From: Nannocystis pusilla
Lineage (GTDB): Bacteria; Myxococcota_A; Polyangia; Nannocystales; Nannocystaceae
Direction: 5' to 3'
DNA length: 64,000 bases
NCBI RefSeq assembly: GCF_026626665.1
Contig: NZ_JAPNKE010000002.1
Coordinates: forward strand, 7,169,168-7,233,167
Shown here piece by piece: positions 52,855 to 61,016 of this stretch. The position numbers were made by a program, and so were the translations under genes. The notes below the pieces were generated by a model. The model was not told where the DNA came from and made no database searches. It worked only from the letters and a program-made list of their open reading frames with translations. How positions within the stretch are numbered: position 1 is the first letter of the stretch; every line of letters starts with the position of its first letter.

Positions 52855-53730
52855 ATGCGCGTCGTCCGACACCTCGCGGCCGCGGCGGCTCTGGCCGTCG
52901 TCGCCGGCCTCGACTGCCATCACACCGACACCGCCGCGCCGGCGCCCCCGGTCGCCCCCACCGGGCCGAGCGCGCGCTTCTACGGGGCCCTGGCGCCGTA
53001 CGGCACGTGGATCGACGACGCCGCCTACGGCTGGGTCTGGCTGCCCGCGCCCGCGATCGTCGGCGCCGACTTCTTCCCGTACATGACGGGCGGCCAGTGG
53101 GTCTACACCGACGCCGGCTGGATGTTCGACAGCAGCTATGCGTGGGGCTGGGCGCCGTTCCACTACGGCCGCTGGGCCTTCGACGCCGGCGTCGGCTGGA
53201 TGTGGGTGCCGGGCGACGTGTGGGGCCCCGCCTGGGTGGATTGGCGGTGGAACGCCGGCTACGTCGGCTGGGCTCCGCTGCCGCCGCGAATGGTGGGAGT
53301 GCGCGAGGCGCCGCGCTCGCACTGGATCGTCGTCGCCGCCGAAGACCTCACGCGGCCGCACCTCGAAGGCCACATCCAGCCGAACGAGCGCGGCCAGGTC
53401 GTGTTCGCCGACAACGCCGCCCACCCCGCGGCCCACCCCGGCTGGCGCGCCGGTCCGCCCGCCGACATCGTCGGCCGACCGCAGACCCCCGTCCACCTGC
53501 CGCCGCCCCCGCGCAGCGGCGAGCTGGTCCGCTCGCACGTCGCCGGCGACACCGTCGAGCACACCCCCTTCGTCGAATCGAAGCGAGCCCCGGCCGCGAC
53601 GGCCTTCCCGCACAACCCGCCCGAATTCCCGGTCCACAAGATGCGGCCCCACACCACGCACGCCCCGGTGTTCGACGTGCCCCACGAAAGCGGCGGCCGC
53701 CGCTCCCGCGGCGGCCACCGCATGCGGTGA
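52855..53730 (+). CDS. DUF6600-like Trp/Tyr/Gly-repeat lipoprotein
   Basis: 291 residues from ATG 52855. The signal MRVVRHLAAAAALAVVAGLDC gives a lipobox-like end. Residues ~40-145 contain the typical repeat of aromatic W/Y-G motifs: YGTWIDDAAYGWVWLP, GGQWVYTDAGWMFDSSYAWG, WAPFHYGRWAFDAGVGWMWV and VWGPAWVDWRWNAGYVGWAP, as in DUF6600/FecR-linked envelope proteins. The C-terminal half is His/Pro-rich and disordered. It ends 10 bases before the convergent gene at 53741. Confidence 0.85.
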   Translation: MRVVRHLAAAAALAVVAGLDCHHTDTAAPAPPVAPTGPSARFYGALAPYGTWIDDAAYGWVWLPAPAIVGADFFPYMTGGQWVYTDAGWMFDSSYAWGWAPFHYGRWAFDAGVGWMWVPGDVWGPAWVDWRWNAGYVGWAPLPPRMVGVREAPRSHWIVVAAEDLTRPHLEGHIQPNERGQVVFADNAAHPAAHPGWRAGPPADIVGRPQTPVHLPPPPRSGELVRSHVAGDTVEHTPFVESKRAPAATAFPHNPPEFPVHKMRPHTTHAPVFDVPHESGGRRSRGGHRMR

Positions 53731-53740
53731 TTCGTCGGTC

Positions 53741-54232
53741 TCAATCCTCCCACACGACCAGCACCTTGCGCTGCTGCCACCATTGCTCGAGCGTGCGGTT
53801 CGGATCGACTGCGCAGGCGATCGTCAGCGGGCTGAGTCGCACGCTGATCGGGTGCGACGCCTTGCCGTCCCAGGTGCCGATGTCGACCACCTCCGCGCCG
53901 GCGAGCCGCAGCCCGTGGCGCCGCAGGTAATCACCGATCGCCGGCACCTGCAGGTCGACCCCGGTGGTCGCCTCCGCGTGCGGGTTGCGCAGCGTCTTGG
54001 CCAGCGCGATCAGCTCGGCCAGGTCCTCGGGGTGGGCCGCGAAGTGCTCTTCATAGCTCTTATAATAAACCGACTCGAGCGCGTCCTCCTGGCGCACGAA
54101 CTCGCCGTCCACCTCGTAGCCGATCGCCCACCGGTCCTCGCCGTACTTGCGGTCCCACTCGCGCTGCCGCGCCGTGCGCTGCTTGACGCCGCCGGCCTTG
54201 CCCAACCGGCGCTCGACCACCCGCCACCCCAT
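53741..54232 (-). CDS. Hypothetical protein (163 residues)
   Basis: MGWRVVERRLGKAGG start. It is hydrophilic with no signal or membrane segment, and moderately conserved-looking (YGEDRWAIGYEVDGEFV; HPISVRLSPLTIACAVDPNR). Not recognised. The start lies at or just past the end of the low-complexity reading frame on the same strand, so the two are probably cotranscribed. Confidence 0.65.
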   Translation of the reverse strand: MGWRVVERRLGKAGGVKQRTARQREWDRKYGEDRWAIGYEVDGEFVRQEDALESVYYKSYEEHFAAHPEDLAELIALAKTLRNPHAEATTGVDLQVPAIGDYLRRHGLRLAGAEVVDIGTWDGKASHPISVRLSPLTIACAVDPNRTLEQWWQQRKVLVVWED

Positions 54233-54239
54233 CGCTCAG

Positions 54240-55500
54240 CCCTCTTCGTCCCGCCGTCACCTGTATCTTTCACCAGGTTCTTCAAAACATGTCCGGAGGG
54301 CAAGATCGCCTCGCTGACCAGCTCGAGCAGCGGCGGATCGGCGGCGACTGCCGGCTTCGGCGGTGTCGCGGGCTCGGTGAAGGTCACCGCGACCTCCAGC
54401 CCCGCCGCTCCCGGTGCTCCCGGCTCGCCGTACTCCACATTCGCCGTCCGCACCGGCAGCCCCGCCGCTGCCCCGCTCGACTCGACATTGACCGTCCGCA
54501 CCGGCAGCCCCGATTCGCGCCCCGGCGCATCCGCTGTCCCCGGCATCACGACGCTCGTCTCGTGCGTCACCGTCGTCCCGGCCGGAGAGCTGATGAACAC
54601 GTGCCGCACCAGCTCCGGCGCTCCGGGTCCCGAGCCGCGCAGCACCGTGCGCTCCGAGCTGCGGGACCCGGGCGGCGCGAACCTCGGCACGTCCGCCGAG
54701 CGCATCCCCGGCGACGATTCGCCCGGCAACAGCGTGCGTGGCCCCGCCAGCGGCTCGCCCGGCACCAGCGTCCGCCCGGCCGGCGGCATGTCGACCGCGA
54801 ACAGCCCGCGCCGCTCGCCCCCGGTCGCGTCCGGCAGCAGCGTCTTCCCGCCCAGCACCGCTTCCTCCGGCGGCAGCGTCTTGCCGGCGAGCCCCGGGCC
54901 TTCCGGTACCGCGGTCCTTCCGCTCACCGGCCCCTCGGGCGGCAGCGTCTTCCCGCTCACGCCCTGCCCCTCCGCCACCACGTGCGCCGGCGCCGTCGAC
55001 GACTCGGCCAGCACCGTGCGCGTCACCACCGGCTCGCCGCCGACGACGGTCCCTCCTGCCAGCGTCGCGCTCGCCAGTGCTGCGGCCCCGCCCAAACTCC
55101 CCGCCTCGCCGGACCCTCTCGCCAGCGTCTCGCCAGCGAGCGCAGCCCCACCGCCCAAACTCCCCGCCTCGCCGGACCCTCTCGCCAGCGTCTCGCGCGC
55201 GAGCGCAGCCCCACCGAGGCCCTCACCGCCGGTCCCTTTCGCCGGCCCCGCCGTCTCGCTCGCCGGCGCGAGGCCGCCGAGGACCTCATCGCCGATCCGG
55301 CCCGGCACCGCCGCCGGCCCCTCACCGCCGCGGACCTCGTGCGTCGTCAGCACCGCACCGGGGCTCGTCGGCCCTGCCGCGCTCGCATCCCGCGAAGGGC
55401 CGCCCTGCTCCCTCGGAGCCGGCGCGCCCGCCTCGCCCATCACCTCGTCGACCGTCGCCGCCGGCGCGACCGCCCGGATCTTCCCTGCCCCTCCAGACAT
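54240..55500 (-). CDS. Low-complexity Gly/Pro/Glu/Thr-rich protein with TL-x-P repeats (end unresolved)
   Basis: Open from ATG 55500 (MSGGAGKIRAVAPAATVDEV). It overlaps the last ~60 bases of the antiporter frame and may really be a fused C-terminal extension. The frame stays open past 54240 into the next gene (to 54010), but the reading there is shadow; a likely indel would end it at DEEG near 54242. It contains repeated GKTLPPEGP, GRTAVPEGP, GKTLPPEEA, GKTLLPDAT, GRTLVPGEP and PRTLLPGES units, plus a duplicated LARGSGEAGSLGG block. No fold is expected. The closest idea is an array of phospho-Thr or short-linear binding motifs. Confidence 0.5.
54259..54297. repeat. Repeat-family half-sites near the low-complexity frame end
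   Basis: CACCTGTATC-TTTCACCAGGT and AAAACATGTCCGGAGG, a degraded pair lying in the last codons of the low-complexity frame. Confidence 0.45.
55080..55215 (-). repeat. In-frame tandem duplication (~69 bp)
   Basis: Two near-identical copies encode LARGSGEAGSLGG plus (G/A)AALA; the shared block includes CCCAAACTCCCCGCCTCGCC and CTCGCCAGCGTCTCG. It lies inside the low-complexity gene. Confidence 0.7.
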
Positions 55501-56756
55501 GTCCCCGGAGCATGTCCCGAAGGACCTTTCCCCTGAGAAAGATCTTCGGAGACATGCGCGTGACCCAGCGGCGACACCGCCACCCCGAACGCCACGCACG
55601 TCGTCGCCACCGCCGCGAACACCAGCGTCGTCAGCGACTCGGTCCCCGGCACCGCGGCCGCGTGGGGCAGCGCCGCCAGGCCGGCGACCAGCATCCCGCG
55701 CGGCCAGCCGAGGGCCAGGGCCGAGAACGTGCGCTCGTCGACCCCGCGCAGCACCAGTCGGGCCGCCAGCAGGCGCAGCACCACCAGCAGCAGGCCGAGC
55801 ACGATCCCCATCGCCAGCAGCCCCCACGGCGGCCCGAGGTTCATGCCCAGGTACGTGAACAGCAGCACCCGCGTGATCTCGACCGTGCGCGCGTGGTCGT
55901 CGAGCGCCGCGCGGAAGTCCTCGTCGGCGGCCTCGACGACCGCGCCGCCGCGCGGGCGGAACAGGGCGCCGACCAGCGGCCCCGCGTTGCTGACCACCGC
56001 GCCGAACACCAGCACCGCCAGCGCCCCGATCCCGCCGAGCGTGTCGGTCACCACGTAGAGCGCCAGGATCGCCGCCAGCGTGTACGGATAGACCCCGCGG
56101 CCGGGCCCGACGCGGCGGATCGCGGAGATCCACAGCAGCCCGGCGAACGCCCCGAACGCCAGCGCCAGGCCGAAGCCGGCGGCGATCGCCGCGTACGCCT
56201 TGCCGACCGGCACGCGCAGGCTCAGCAGGTCGATGCAGAACGCGGTGGCCGCGATCGCCAGCGCCCCGGTCAGCGCCGCCTCGCGCTCGAGCGCGGCCAC
56301 GAGGCCCGGGTGGGCCCGCCGGTACAGCGTCGGCGCGAACACCTCCGGCGCGGTGCACAGCATCAGCGCCCCGAGCATGAACGCGTGCGTCCAGCTCCAC
56401 ACCGGCAGCAGGTGCAGCCCCGACAGCGCCTGGCTGAACAGCGCCACCAGCGGCACCACCAGCGCCGCGCCGGCCAGCGCCAGCTTGCGCGCGCGCACGA
56501 CCTGGTCGCCGGCTGCCCCGAAGACCATGTCGCGACCGGCCTCGAACAGCACGATGATCAGCGCCACCGCGGCGAAGAACGGCGCCAGCGCGGCGATCGT
56601 CGCCGGCGGCACGATCCCGGTGGTCCGCAGCACCACGCCGAGCGCGATCAGCCACGCCGCCTCGGGCACGTTCGTCCGCAGCGCCAGCGGACGGACCGCC
56701 GCCGCGGCGGCCAGCAGACAGGCGATGGCGACGAGGAAGACGGTGACGGGCGCCAT
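55440..56756 (-). CDS. Cation:proton antiporter (CPA-type membrane protein)
   Basis: 438 residues from ATG 56756. About 11-12 hydrophobic segments. Features include MAPVTVFLVAIACLLAAAAA at the N-terminus, FEAGRDMVFGA near residue 70 and GALMLCTAPEVFAPTLYRRA in the middle, where CPA1/NhaP antiporters carry transport residues. Family membership is suggested by helix layout and annotation-like pattern, not by a decisive motif. The final ~45 residues after VAFGVAVSPLGHAH are encoded through repeat-family palindromes (55496-55555) and end in Arg-rich residues. They may be an artefact of a lost base that normally continues into the low-complexity frame. Confidence 0.75.
   Translation of the reverse strand: MAPVTVFLVAIACLLAAAAAVRPLALRTNVPEAAWLIALGVVLRTTGIVPPATIAALAPFFAAVALIIVLFEAGRDMVFGAAGDQVVRARKLALAGAALVVPLVALFSQALSGLHLLPVWSWTHAFMLGALMLCTAPEVFAPTLYRRAHPGLVAALEREAALTGALAIAATAFCIDLLSLRVPVGKAYAAIAAGFGLALAFGAFAGLLWISAIRRVGPGRGVYPYTLAAILALYVVTDTLGGIGALAVLVFGAVVSNAGPLVGALFRPRGGAVVEAADEDFRAALDDHARTVEITRVLLFTYLGMNLGPPWGLLAMGIVLGLLLVVLRLLAARLVLRGVDERTFSALALGWPRGMLVAGLAALPHAAAVPGTESLTTLVFAAVATTCVAFGVAVSPLGHAHVSEDLSQGKGPSGHAPGTCLEGQGRSGRSRRRRRSTR
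55496..55555. repeat. Cluster of repeat-family palindromes at the antiporter 3' end
   Basis: AGACATGTCC-CCGGAGCATGTCC, then CGAAGGACC and AGATCTTCGGAGACATG: three or four half-sites in 60 bases, exactly where the membrane domain ends and low-complexity coding begins. Confidence 0.6.
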
Positions 56757-56801
56757 GGGGGACCGTCAGTGTGCCACAGCGCCCGCGCCCGCGGCCGCCT
56801 T

Positions 56802-57359
56802 CTACTTGCGCTGGGCCAGCTGGCGCGCGAAGTAGAGCCCCGCGTAGACCTTGAGGTCGACGTGGGCGCCGCGAGCGATGCGCTCGCCCAGCCAGGCCTC
56901 GACCTCGGCGAGCGGCACCTCGAACACGGTGATCTGCTCGTTGCCGTCGCCGCCCCCGGGCCCGACCTTGCGCAGGCCGGTGGCCACGAAGATGCTGATG
57001 CACTCGCTGGTCAGCCCGGGCGAGCTCGGGCCGTGGGCGACCTGCTCGATGCGGCTGGCCTCGTAACCTGTCTCTTCGACCAGCTCACGATTGGCCGCGA
57101 CCGCGGCCTCCTCCGACTCGTCGCCCGGCGTGTCGCCGACCAGGCCGGCCGGCAGCTCGACCGCCACCCCGCCGAGAGCGGGCCGCGGCTGCTCGATGAG
57201 CACCAGCCGCCCGTCGTCGGTCACGGCCACGATCGCCGCGGCGCCGCGGGCCCCGAGGCGCTCCACGTACTCCCACTTCCCACGGCGTACGAGGCGCAAA
57301 AAGCGCCCGTCGCCGATCGTCTCGGTCGCCGGATGGGTCGCGTCGGACAGGCTCGACAT
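56802..57359 (-). CDS. NUDIX hydrolase (ADP-ribose pyrophosphatase-like)
   Basis: 185 residues. The Nudix box lies within GDTPGDESEEAAVAANRELV followed by EETGYEA (pattern G-x5-E-x7-REUxEExGU). Preceding AVELPAGLVG and the downstream GLTSECISIFVATGL match the ADP-sugar pyrophosphatase branch. It hydrolyses ADP-ribose or a similar nucleoside diphosphate-linked compound and is cytoplasmic. It lies 45 bases upstream of the antiporter gene on the same strand, and divergent from the acyltransferase gene 100 bases away. Confidence 0.92.
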   Translation of the reverse strand: MSSLSDATHPATETIGDGRFLRLVRRGKWEYVERLGARGAAAIVAVTDDGRLVLIEQPRPALGGVAVELPAGLVGDTPGDESEEAAVAANRELVEETGYEASRIEQVAHGPSSPGLTSECISIFVATGLRKVGPGGGDGNEQITVFEVPLAEVEAWLGERIARGAHVDLKVYAGLYFARQLAQRK

Positions 57360-57461
57360 CCCCCCGACTATCGCAGCCGCGCCGCCCTTTGGCCAGGGCT
57401 GCCGGTCACGCGCCGACCCCGACCTTCACCCGCCGCGCCCGTCCGGGTAGCCTCAAGCGAC

Positions 57462-58529
57462 GTGACGTCCGCCCGCCTGCTCAGCCTCGACGCCCTGCGC
57501 GGCCTCGCCGTCGTGCTGATGATGGAGCAGCACATGGCAGTATGGCTGTGGCGCTCGGACCCGGGCGTCTCGGCGATCGCGCAGGCCCCGGTGCTGATGG
57601 CCCTGAACGGCCTGGGGGGCCTGGCCGCGCCCACCTTCATCACCCTCGCCGGCGCCGGCACCAGCTTCCTCGCCCGAAGTCGCACCGCCGGTCTCGACGC
57701 GATCCTCGTCCGCCGCGGCCTCGTCGTCATGGGCTTCGGCTGGCTGCTCAACCTGCTCACCCCGAGCTGGTTCTCCGCCGGCTCGTGGTTCGTCCTCCAC
57801 CTCATGGGCCTGGGCATCCTCACCGCCCCGCTGTGGCGGCGCCTGTCCGATCGGTCATTGCTCATCGGACAGGCCCTCCTGCTGCTCGCCGCCCCGCTCG
57901 TGCAGCACTGGCTCGCCACCCCGGAGCTGCTCCTCAACGACCGCATGCGCCGCCTCGACCTCGCCGGCGGACCGCTGCGCCTCGCCCTCGCCGAGGGCCA
58001 GTTCCCGATCGTCCCGTGGCTCGGCCTGTTCCTCGGCGGCATCGTCGTCGGTCGGTGGTTGCAGCAGCGCCGCACCGCGCCGATCCTGCGCATGGCGAGT
58101 GTGCTGCTCGTCACCGGTGTCGCCCTCGCCGCCGTCGGCCTGCGGCTCGGACCCCACGAGGGCGTGTGGCACCGGCTGTTCCAGATCCGCCTGAGCTTCT
58201 ACCCCGCGACGCCGGCGATCGTCATGTTGCTCCAGTCGGGCACGCTCCTCCTCTTGCTCGGCGCATTGGCCCTCGAGCGACGCGGACGCATCGACGAACG
58301 CGGTTGGCTGGTCCCGCTCGGCCGCGCCTCGCTCACGCTGCTGCTCGTCCACGTCGTCGTCTTTCGCGAAGTGACGCGACCGCTCGGCGCGTGGCAAGCG
58401 TTCAGCTCGGAAGTCGCGCTCACGATCGTCGCGATCTGGGTGATCGTGTGCGCGCTCGCTGCGCGCCTGTGGCAGCGTGTGGGCTACCGCTACGGCGCAG
58501 AGTGGCTGCTCCGGATCTTCGGCGGTTAA
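57462..58529 (+). CDS. DUF1624/heparan-alpha-glucosaminide N-acetyltransferase-like membrane protein
   Basis: 355 residues from GTG 57462. It begins with the family hallmark RLLSLDALRGLAVVLMM-EQH, followed by about nine or ten membrane helices and a conserved FITLAGAGTSFLARSR block. Related proteins transfer acetyl groups across membranes to sugars; the acceptor here is unknown. An in-frame inverted repeat of the palindrome family (CCTGTCCGAT ... ATCGGACAGG, 57842-57873) encodes residues near LSDRSLLIGQ. It is followed 40 bases later by the histidine kinase gene. Confidence 0.85.
   Translation: MTSARLLSLDALRGLAVVLMMEQHMAVWLWRSDPGVSAIAQAPVLMALNGLGGLAAPTFITLAGAGTSFLARSRTAGLDAILVRRGLVVMGFGWLLNLLTPSWFSAGSWFVLHLMGLGILTAPLWRRLSDRSLLIGQALLLLAAPLVQHWLATPELLLNDRMRRLDLAGGPLRLALAEGQFPIVPWLGLFLGGIVVGRWLQQRRTAPILRMASVLLVTGVALAAVGLRLGPHEGVWHRLFQIRLSFYPATPAIVMLLQSGTLLLLLGALALERRGRIDERGWLVPLGRASLTLLLVHVVVFREVTRPLGAWQAFSSEVALTIVAIWVIVCALAARLWQRVGYRYGAEWLLRIFGG
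57842..57873. repeat. Repeat-family inverted repeat inside the acyltransferase gene
   Basis: CCTGTCCGAT and ATCGGACAGG, 10-base perfect arms with a 12-base loop, wholly inside the reading frame. Confidence 0.6.
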
Positions 58530-58569
58530 ACCGCTGACGGCGATGCCGGCGCATGCTCTGGTCGCGCCT

Positions 58570-60078
58570 ATGCAACCGGCTCACGTGCTCGCCGCCGCCG
58601 CGACCGCCGGGGAATCCTCGGTGCGACGCAAGTCGCGGTTCACCACCCTGCCGCCCCAGGTCCTCGACTTCGCGCTGTCGCTCGCGTCGCAGGGCCGCGC
58701 CATCGTGCTCGTCAGCGTCGTGCTCGCCGCCGTCGTGGTCGTCGCCGCCGACCACAGCCCGGCCGCGGTCCTCGGCTGCAGCGCCTTCGTGCTGGTACAG
58801 GCGGTCTCTTTCTTCAACCCGGTGTCGTTCGACCGCGCGCGCACCCGCACCCGCGACCTCGTCCGCTACGCCGCGCTCGCCTGCCTGCTGGTGGTGCTGC
58901 CCGGCCTGCTCGCCCCCGACGCGCCGGTGATGCTGCTCGGCCTCGCCGCCGCGTGCGCCGCCCCGCTGTCGTTCGCCCCGCGCCTCGCCGGCGCCTGCGT
59001 CGCCGGCCTCAGCCTCGCCTGCGCCCTCGGCGTGCTCGTCGCCGGCGGCCCGACGTCGCAGGCGCTGATCGCCGCGCTGACGGTGTCGGCCGCCGGGGTG
59101 CCGCTGACGCTGGTGCTGGCGCACCACGGCCGCAGCGGGGAGATCTTGCGCACCGCGCTGGGCCGGCTCGAGCGCGAGATGGAGAACCGCCAGCAGATCG
59201 AGGACCAGCTGCGCCGCACCCACGACGAGCTCGAGCGCCGCGTGGAGGAGCGGACGATCGCGCTGACCCGCGCCAACCGCAAGATGGAGTCGGAGATCCG
59301 CGTGCGCCGCCAGGCCGAGGAGCAGGCGCTCGAGGCCAATCGCATCAAAAGCTCGTTCCTCGCCAACATGAGCCACGAGCTGCGGACCCCGCTCAACGCC
59401 ATCATCGGCTACAGCGAGATCTTGCTCGAGGACACCGCGCGCCCGGACCTGCACGAGCTGCACGAGGACCTCGGCAAGATCCACGGCAGCGCCGAGCACC
59501 TGCTCGCGCTGATCAGCGACATCCTCGATCTGTCGAAGATCGAGTCGGGCAAGATGGACATCAACATCGAGGCGTTCCAGCTCGGCGACGTGCTCGGCAG
59601 CGTGATGTCGCACCTGGCCCCGCTGGCCGAGCGCAACGGCGACACCCTCAAGCTCCGCTGCGCCCGCGACCTCGGCGAGCTCAAGACCGACCGCACCAAG
59701 CTGCATCAGATCCTGAGCAACCTGCTCAGCAACGCCTGCAAGTTCACCCACAACGGCCGCATCGAGCTGTCGATCCGGATCCAGGCCGAGGGCGGCCGCT
59801 CGTGGTACCGCTTCGAGGTCAGCGACACCGGCATCGGCATCGCCCCCGACGTGCTCGAGCGCCTGTTCGCCCCGTTCGTCCAGGCCGACTCCTCGACCAC
59901 CCGCAAGTTCGGCGGCACCGGCCTCGGCCTCGCCATCAGCCGCCACTACGCGCGCATGCTCGGCGGCGACATCACCGTCCGCAGCCAGCCCGGCGTCGGC
60001 TCGGTGTTCACCCTCCGCCTGCCGCAAGAAGCCGTCGACCCGCGCAAGGCCGGCGTGATCCTCGTGTCGCACTTCTGA
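58570..60078 (+). CDS. Membrane sensor histidine kinase
   Basis: 502 residues from ATG 58570 (an earlier in-frame ATG at 58543 is possible). Six hydrophobic segments (~40-190) form a membrane sensor without a recognisable extracellular domain. A coiled coil follows (LEREMENRQQIEDQLRRTHD), then the kinase core: H-box FLANMSHELRTPLNAIIGYS, N-box QILSNLLSNACKFT, G1 VSDTGIGIAPDV, F-box RLFAPFVQADSSTTRKFG and G2 GTGLGLAISRHYA, all intact. There is no receiver domain, so it needs a separate response regulator, none of which is adjacent. The signal is unknown. Confidence 0.93.
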   Translation: MQPAHVLAAAATAGESSVRRKSRFTTLPPQVLDFALSLASQGRAIVLVSVVLAAVVVVAADHSPAAVLGCSAFVLVQAVSFFNPVSFDRARTRTRDLVRYAALACLLVVLPGLLAPDAPVMLLGLAAACAAPLSFAPRLAGACVAGLSLACALGVLVAGGPTSQALIAALTVSAAGVPLTLVLAHHGRSGEILRTALGRLEREMENRQQIEDQLRRTHDELERRVEERTIALTRANRKMESEIRVRRQAEEQALEANRIKSSFLANMSHELRTPLNAIIGYSEILLEDTARPDLHELHEDLGKIHGSAEHLLALISDILDLSKIESGKMDINIEAFQLGDVLGSVMSHLAPLAERNGDTLKLRCARDLGELKTDRTKLHQILSNLLSNACKFTHNGRIELSIRIQAEGGRSWYRFEVSDTGIGIAPDVLERLFAPFVQADSSTTRKFGGTGLGLAISRHYARMLGGDITVRSQPGVGSVFTLRLPQEAVDPRKAGVILVSHF

Positions 60079-60210
60079 GCGCGCGCGCGCGAGCGCGAGC
60101 GCGAGCGACGCTGCACCGCCGCCGCGGCCCTCGCGGGCCCGAGGCCGCGCGGGCGCGGCTCGTGCGGATCCACGCCGGCCCTAAGTGGACACGACTGTCC
60201 GTTTCGACCA

Positions 60211-60256
60211 CACTCCTTCGGCGAGCGGGGCCCGGGCCCCGCTCGCCGAAGGAGTG
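60211..60256. promoter_or_regulatory. Perfect 46-bp palindrome containing the coq4 Shine-Dalgarno
   Basis: Bases 60211-60233 are the exact reverse complement of 60234-60256, with no loop (arms begin CACTCCTTCGGCGAGC and meet at CCCGGG). The right arm contains AAGGAG (60249-60254), eight bases before ATG 60263. In mRNA the arms could sequester the ribosome binding site; in DNA the site could bind a dimeric regulator or extrude as a cruciform. Confidence 0.85.
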
Positions 60257-60262
60257 CTCCTC

Positions 60263-60940
60263 ATGAACCAGCCAGCGTTTCCGACCCTGCCCCCGAACGC
60301 GTCGCTCTTCACCCGCGTCCGCCTCAGCCTGCACGCGCTCAAGGTCCTGACGGACGACCCCGGCAACACGTATTACGGCCCGCTGGTCAACGCCTGCCTC
60401 GACAGCGAGACGTACACCAAGCTGGCCCGTCACTGGCGCACCAGCGACGACGGCCGGCGCATGCTCGACGACCGGCCGACCCTGCAGGGCCGCGAGCTCG
60501 ACCTCGAGGCGCTGGAGAAGCTGCCGGAGGGCACCCTCGGCCGCGAGTTCGTCCGCTACTTCCAGGACAACGGCATCCAGCCGTTCGAGACCACCTTCCC
60601 GGTCGAGACCGACGTCGACTACCTGAGCAAGCGCTACCGCGAGACGCACGACCTGTTCCACCTGATCACCGGCTACGGCACCGACGAGCACGGCGAGATG
60701 CTGCTGCAGGCGTTCGTGCTCGGGAACCTCGGCGTCCGCCAGGCGGTCCTGATCCTCGCCTACTCGGTCCCGCGCCGGGTCAAGGTCGCCGGCTGGAAGG
60801 ACCTCGTGCCCTACCTCGGCCGCCTGCGCGCCGCCTACCGCCGCGGCAAGCGCTCGCGCGAGCTGCTCAGCGTGAACTACGAAAAACTGTGGGAGCAGCC
60901 GGTGAAGTCGCTGTCCCGCCTCCTGTGCGCCCCGGCCTGA
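60263..60940 (+). CDS. coq4: Ubiquinone biosynthesis protein Coq4 family
   Basis: 225 residues from ATG 60263 (AAGGAG within the upstream palindrome). The family core is present: ETHDLFHLITGYGTDEHGE with the HDxxH...E zinc-binding pattern, preceded by RPTLQGRELDLEALEKLPEG and GREFVRYFQDN. Coq4 organises or catalyses a decarboxylation/hydroxylation step of the CoQ head group; bacterial homologues are scattered. No other quinone genes are in the window. Translation is probably controlled by the palindrome. It is convergent with the large membrane protein, with a strong hairpin between them. Confidence 0.9.
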   Translation: MNQPAFPTLPPNASLFTRVRLSLHALKVLTDDPGNTYYGPLVNACLDSETYTKLARHWRTSDDGRRMLDDRPTLQGRELDLEALEKLPEGTLGREFVRYFQDNGIQPFETTFPVETDVDYLSKRYRETHDLFHLITGYGTDEHGEMLLQAFVLGNLGVRQAVLILAYSVPRRVKVAGWKDLVPYLGRLRAAYRRGKRSRELLSVNYEKLWEQPVKSLSRLLCAPA

Positions 60941-60952
60941 CGCCGCGTGAAA

Positions 60953-60992
60953 GAATGTTCGGACATGCCCCGAAGGTCATGTCCGAACATTC
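60953..60992. terminator. Strong bidirectional hairpin between coq4 and the convergent gene
   Basis: 15-base perfect stem GAATGTTCGGACATG / CATGTCCGAACATTC with a 10-base loop (CCCCGAAGGT), located 12 bases after the coq4 stop and ~24 bases from the convergent stop. The inner part is a repeat-family core (GGACATG...CATGTCC), so the family may supply terminators. A T-tract is not evident. Confidence 0.65.
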
Positions 60993-61016
60993 CAATCAAC
61001 CTGACCTTTCAGACCA

